Position numbers and translations under genes: made by a program. A DNA stretch of 64,000 nucleotides from Deltaproteobacteria bacterium (lineage in GTDB: Bacteria > Desulfobacterota > Desulfuromonadia > Geobacterales > Pseudopelobacteraceae), in the NCBI GenBank assembly GCA_016182975.1, contig JACPFJ010000003.1, forward strand, positions 1 to 64,000, in the 5' to 3' direction. The notes beneath the pieces are model-generated. The model worked only from the letters and a program-made list of their open reading frames with translations, was not told the DNA's origin and did no database searches. Shown here piece after piece: positions 61,859 through 64,000 of the stretch (positions are counted from its first letter, which is position 1; every line of letters starts with the position of its first letter).

Positions 61859-61886
61859 TTGACAACATTCGACATGGTGCTAGTAT
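61859..61886 (+). promoter_or_regulatory. Sigma70-type promoter
   Basis: TTGACA - 16 bp - TAGTAT. Confidence 0.6.
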
Positions 61887-61892
61887 TCAAAA

Positions 61893-62232
61893 AAAGGAAA
61901 TGCTCTTTGAAAGCCTCTGGGTTGCTGGTTGGAAAAATACGGTAGACCGCCGAAGGCGCGGAGCAGGGGTTATCTCCGCAAAAATGTTCAATCAACGCGC
62001 GGTGTCAGCAAGGGACGACAACCCGGAGAAATACAGCCGTTGCGCACAGAGCACACACACCTTGTTGAGCGGCTTCGCCAGGGCGCCCCATTCCTTCGCC
62101 AAGGAGGCAGTACCTACATAGGTTGCAGATCAAAAGCATATTCGGCGCCTGAAGGTGGCGAAAGGCGAGAGACTCTGAGACAAAACGGCTGTATGACGAA
62201 AGCCCGCCGGGATACCCGGCGGGCTTTTTTGA
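61893..62232 (+). ncRNA. Candidate independently transcribed non-coding RNA of unknown class
   Basis: Strong promoter-like motif upstream, GC hairpin + T6 at 62201-62230, internal hairpins (GCGGAG..CTCCGC), no convincing ORF. Confidence 0.5.
62201..62230 (+). terminator. Intrinsic terminator
   Basis: AGCCCGCCGGGATACCCGGCGGGCTTTTTT. Confidence 0.85.
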
Positions 62233-62253
62233 TTCATCCTATAAAAGAAATTT

Positions 62254-62383
62254 GGTCCACGAAACACACGAAAATCACGAACAAATTCAAATAGTACTTA
62301 AGATGGTCTTCTCACCGTTGAGGTGAATCGGTATTCTATTGTTCTTATTCTTTTAATTTCGTGTCTTTCGTGTTTTTCGTGGA
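62254..62383. repeat. Quasi-palindromic intergenic repeat (CACGAAAA family), copy 3
   Basis: GTCCACGAAACACACGAAAATCACGAACAAATTCAAA ... TTTCGTGTCTTTCGTGTTTTTCGTGGA. Confidence 0.9.
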
Positions 62384-62420
62384 TAATTGCCGTTTAGGTT
62401 CATCTGTTATTGTGAGCCGA

Positions 62421-62960
62421 CTATTTTCTGAACTCGGCCGGAAGACCGGCCTTGTTGGCAGCCTCATTCAATTCGTTGTAGCGCTTCAGCGCTTCGCCGT
62501 AATGCCCCTGCGTATCCTTGAACTCCTGCGGCAGCCCGAACGCGCGCTCCCTTGAGATGCCGACCGGCCTTTTGATCAACTCCTCCAACCGGACAAGCTG
62601 TTCTTCCAGCCGCTTGAGCTCGGCGCCGCGCACCCGGAAATTCTGCTGCCAGATCTCCGCCTTCTGCCCGCCGTACAGCCCGGCTGCATTATCGGCCGGC
62701 GCGGCCTTCAAATCTGCCGCCTGCGGCTGCTGCGGTGGCTGCTTCTCCTTGGAGGACGTATCCGCTTTGCCTGCGGGTGTGGCCGGCCGGACGTTCACGT
62801 CGCCCCGCTTGTTCACCTTTTTGCGGTACTTCACAGGGACGCGGGAGTACTCCTCTGTGAAGTTGACCGTGCCGCTCTCGTCGACCCAGAAATAGGTCTC
62901 CGCCAGCAGCGGCAGCGCCCACATCATTACGACCGCAAGAACGAGCAGCTTTTTCATCAT
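62421..62960 (-). CDS. DUF4124-domain exported protein
   Basis: MMKKLLVLAVVMMWALPLLAETYFWVDESGTVNFTEEYSRVP. Confidence 0.8.
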   Translation of the reverse strand: MMKKLLVLAVVMMWALPLLAETYFWVDESGTVNFTEEYSRVPVKYRKKVNKRGDVNVRPATPAGKADTSSKEKQPPQQPQAADLKAAPADNAAGLYGGQKAEIWQQNFRVRGAELKRLEEQLVRLEELIKRPVGISRERAFGLPQEFKDTQGHYGEALKRYNELNEAANKAGLPAEFRK

Positions 62961-62998
62961 ACCTCCACCCCGGTCTGGATGCTGAGACCCTGCGGAGA

Positions 62999-64000
62999 TC
63001 ACCCCGGGGGCCAGGTGAATCCGCGCCCGCCCAGCAGGTGGAAGTGCATGTGGAAGACCGACTGGCCTGCGCCCGTACCATTGTTCTGCACCAGGCGGAA
63101 GCCGGAATCGGCCACCCCTTTCTGACGGGCGATCTCCCCCGCCTTGCGGAAGACGTAACCAACGAGCGCATCATCCTGCGCCGTCATGCCGAGGCAGTCG
63201 GCAAAGTGCCGTTTCGGCAGGAACAACAGGTGCAGAGGCGCCTGGGGTGTAATATCCTCGATGACCAGAAGCTGTTCGTCTTCAAACACCTTCTTCGAGG
63301 GAATCTCTCCACTGATGATCTTGCAGAAGATACATCTATCCATCTCGGCCTCCTTAGGAACATCGGATATATGCAGCAGGATCAGGAATTCCTTGTTGCC
63401 GTCCGCCCCCAGAATTGGTGAGTCGCACAGCCCGGCAACCGTCAACCCCAGTTCGTCCGCGGCCTGCCTGACCCCTGCGATGGCCTTCTCATGGGCTGCG
63501 GGGTCGCGGACGATGCCCCCCTTGCCCACTTCGCCCCTGCCCACCTCGAACTGCGGCTTTATCAGGGCGATGATGCGTCCGCCGGGCCTGACGAGTTGAA
63601 CGGTAGCGGGCAGCACCTTGGCCAGCGAGATGAACGAGGCGTCGATCACCGCCAGATCCGGCACCGCACCCAGTTGCTCCGGCATCAGGTGGCGGATGTT
63701 GGTCTTCTCAAGGCTGACGACCCGCGGGTCGCTGCGCAGCTTCCAGGCCAACTGGCCGTAGCCCACATCGACCGCGAATACCCTGGCCGCCCCGGCCTGC
63801 AGCAGGCAATCGGTGAACCCCCCCGTGGAGGCGCCCACGTCCAGGGCCGTGAGGCCGGCGACGTCGATTGCGAACTCGTCCAGCGCCTTGCGCAGTTTCA
63901 GGCCACCGCGGCCGACATAGGGGAGCACCTCTCCCTTGATGCGGATCTCGGCGTCAACGGCCACCTGCTGCCCGGCCTTGTCGGCCGCGTGGTCCCCCAC
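62999..64000 (-). CDS. TlyA-type rRNA methyltransferase fused in frame to a HIT-family protein (partial at window end; HIT part 62999-63343)
   Basis: S4/FtsJ-like [31 protein letters not shown]; then [16 protein letters not shown] ... [15 protein letters not shown] triad with no intervening stop. Confidence 0.88.
   Translation of the reverse strand: MGDHAADKAGQQVAVDAEIRIKGEVLPYVGRGGLKLRKALDEFAIDVAGLTALDVGASTGGFTDCLLQAGAARVFAVDVGYGQLAWKLRSDPRVVSLEKTNIRHLMPEQLGAVPDLAVIDASFISLAKVLPATVQLVRPGGRIIALIKPQFEVGRGEVGKGGIVRDPAAHEKAIAGVRQAADELGLTVAGLCDSPILGADGNKEFLILLHISDVPKEAEMDRCIFCKIISGEIPSKKVFEDEQLLVIEDITPQAPLHLLFLPKRHFADCLGMTAQDDALVGYVFRKAGEIARQKGVADSGFRLVQNNGTGAGQSVFHMHFHLLGGRGFTWPPG

Noticed and set aside
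60693-61868. 391 aa minus-strand ORF rich in His/Asp/Gln
   Set aside because: Antisense shadow of the Nramp gene.
61893-62232. Glycine or TPP riboswitch (CCGCCGAAGG, CTGAGA words)
   Set aside because: Only isolated consensus words; the required paired elements and order are not present, and the region ends in a terminator with no downstream co-directional gene.
61900-62294. ORFs of 73 and 121 aa in the candidate ncRNA region
   Set aside because: Biased composition, no good RBS, and the longer one runs through the intrinsic terminator and into a repeat.

Overview
GC-rich bacterial chromosome segment, by gene content and tmRNA tag probably Desulfuromonadales/Geobacter-like (inference). Mostly housekeeping genes: prfB with a programmed +1 frameshift, lnt, corC-like, ybeY, pgpH-like HD phosphohydrolase, asnS, rluB/rsuA-like, accA, dnaE, tsaB, ssrA, smpB, tlyA and HIT. 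Accessory or unusual loci: (i) two divergent sucCD operons, one carrying internal deletions; (ii) a prkA-yhbH-spoVR-prkA2 cluster; (iii) a 43.4-48.5 kb nucleic-acid repair/modification neighbourhood with a bacterial Thg1-like 3'-5' polymerase, a polynucleotide-kinase-like ATPase plus a deleted paralog, and an SRAP/YedK protein; (iv) a type I R-M operon interrupted by an AAA ATPase + TOPRIM-like (DUF4276-like) pair and followed by an MNT/HEPN module; (v) an M-box Mg2+ riboswitch heading a soluble MgtE-like sensor gene and a non-canonical Nramp transporter, followed by a candidate independently transcribed structured RNA; (vi) at least six sequence families of short quasi-palindromic intergenic repeats sharing one architecture. 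No CRISPR array, rRNA or ordinary tRNA was seen. All family calls come from reading the protein and nucleotide sequence; no database search was run.
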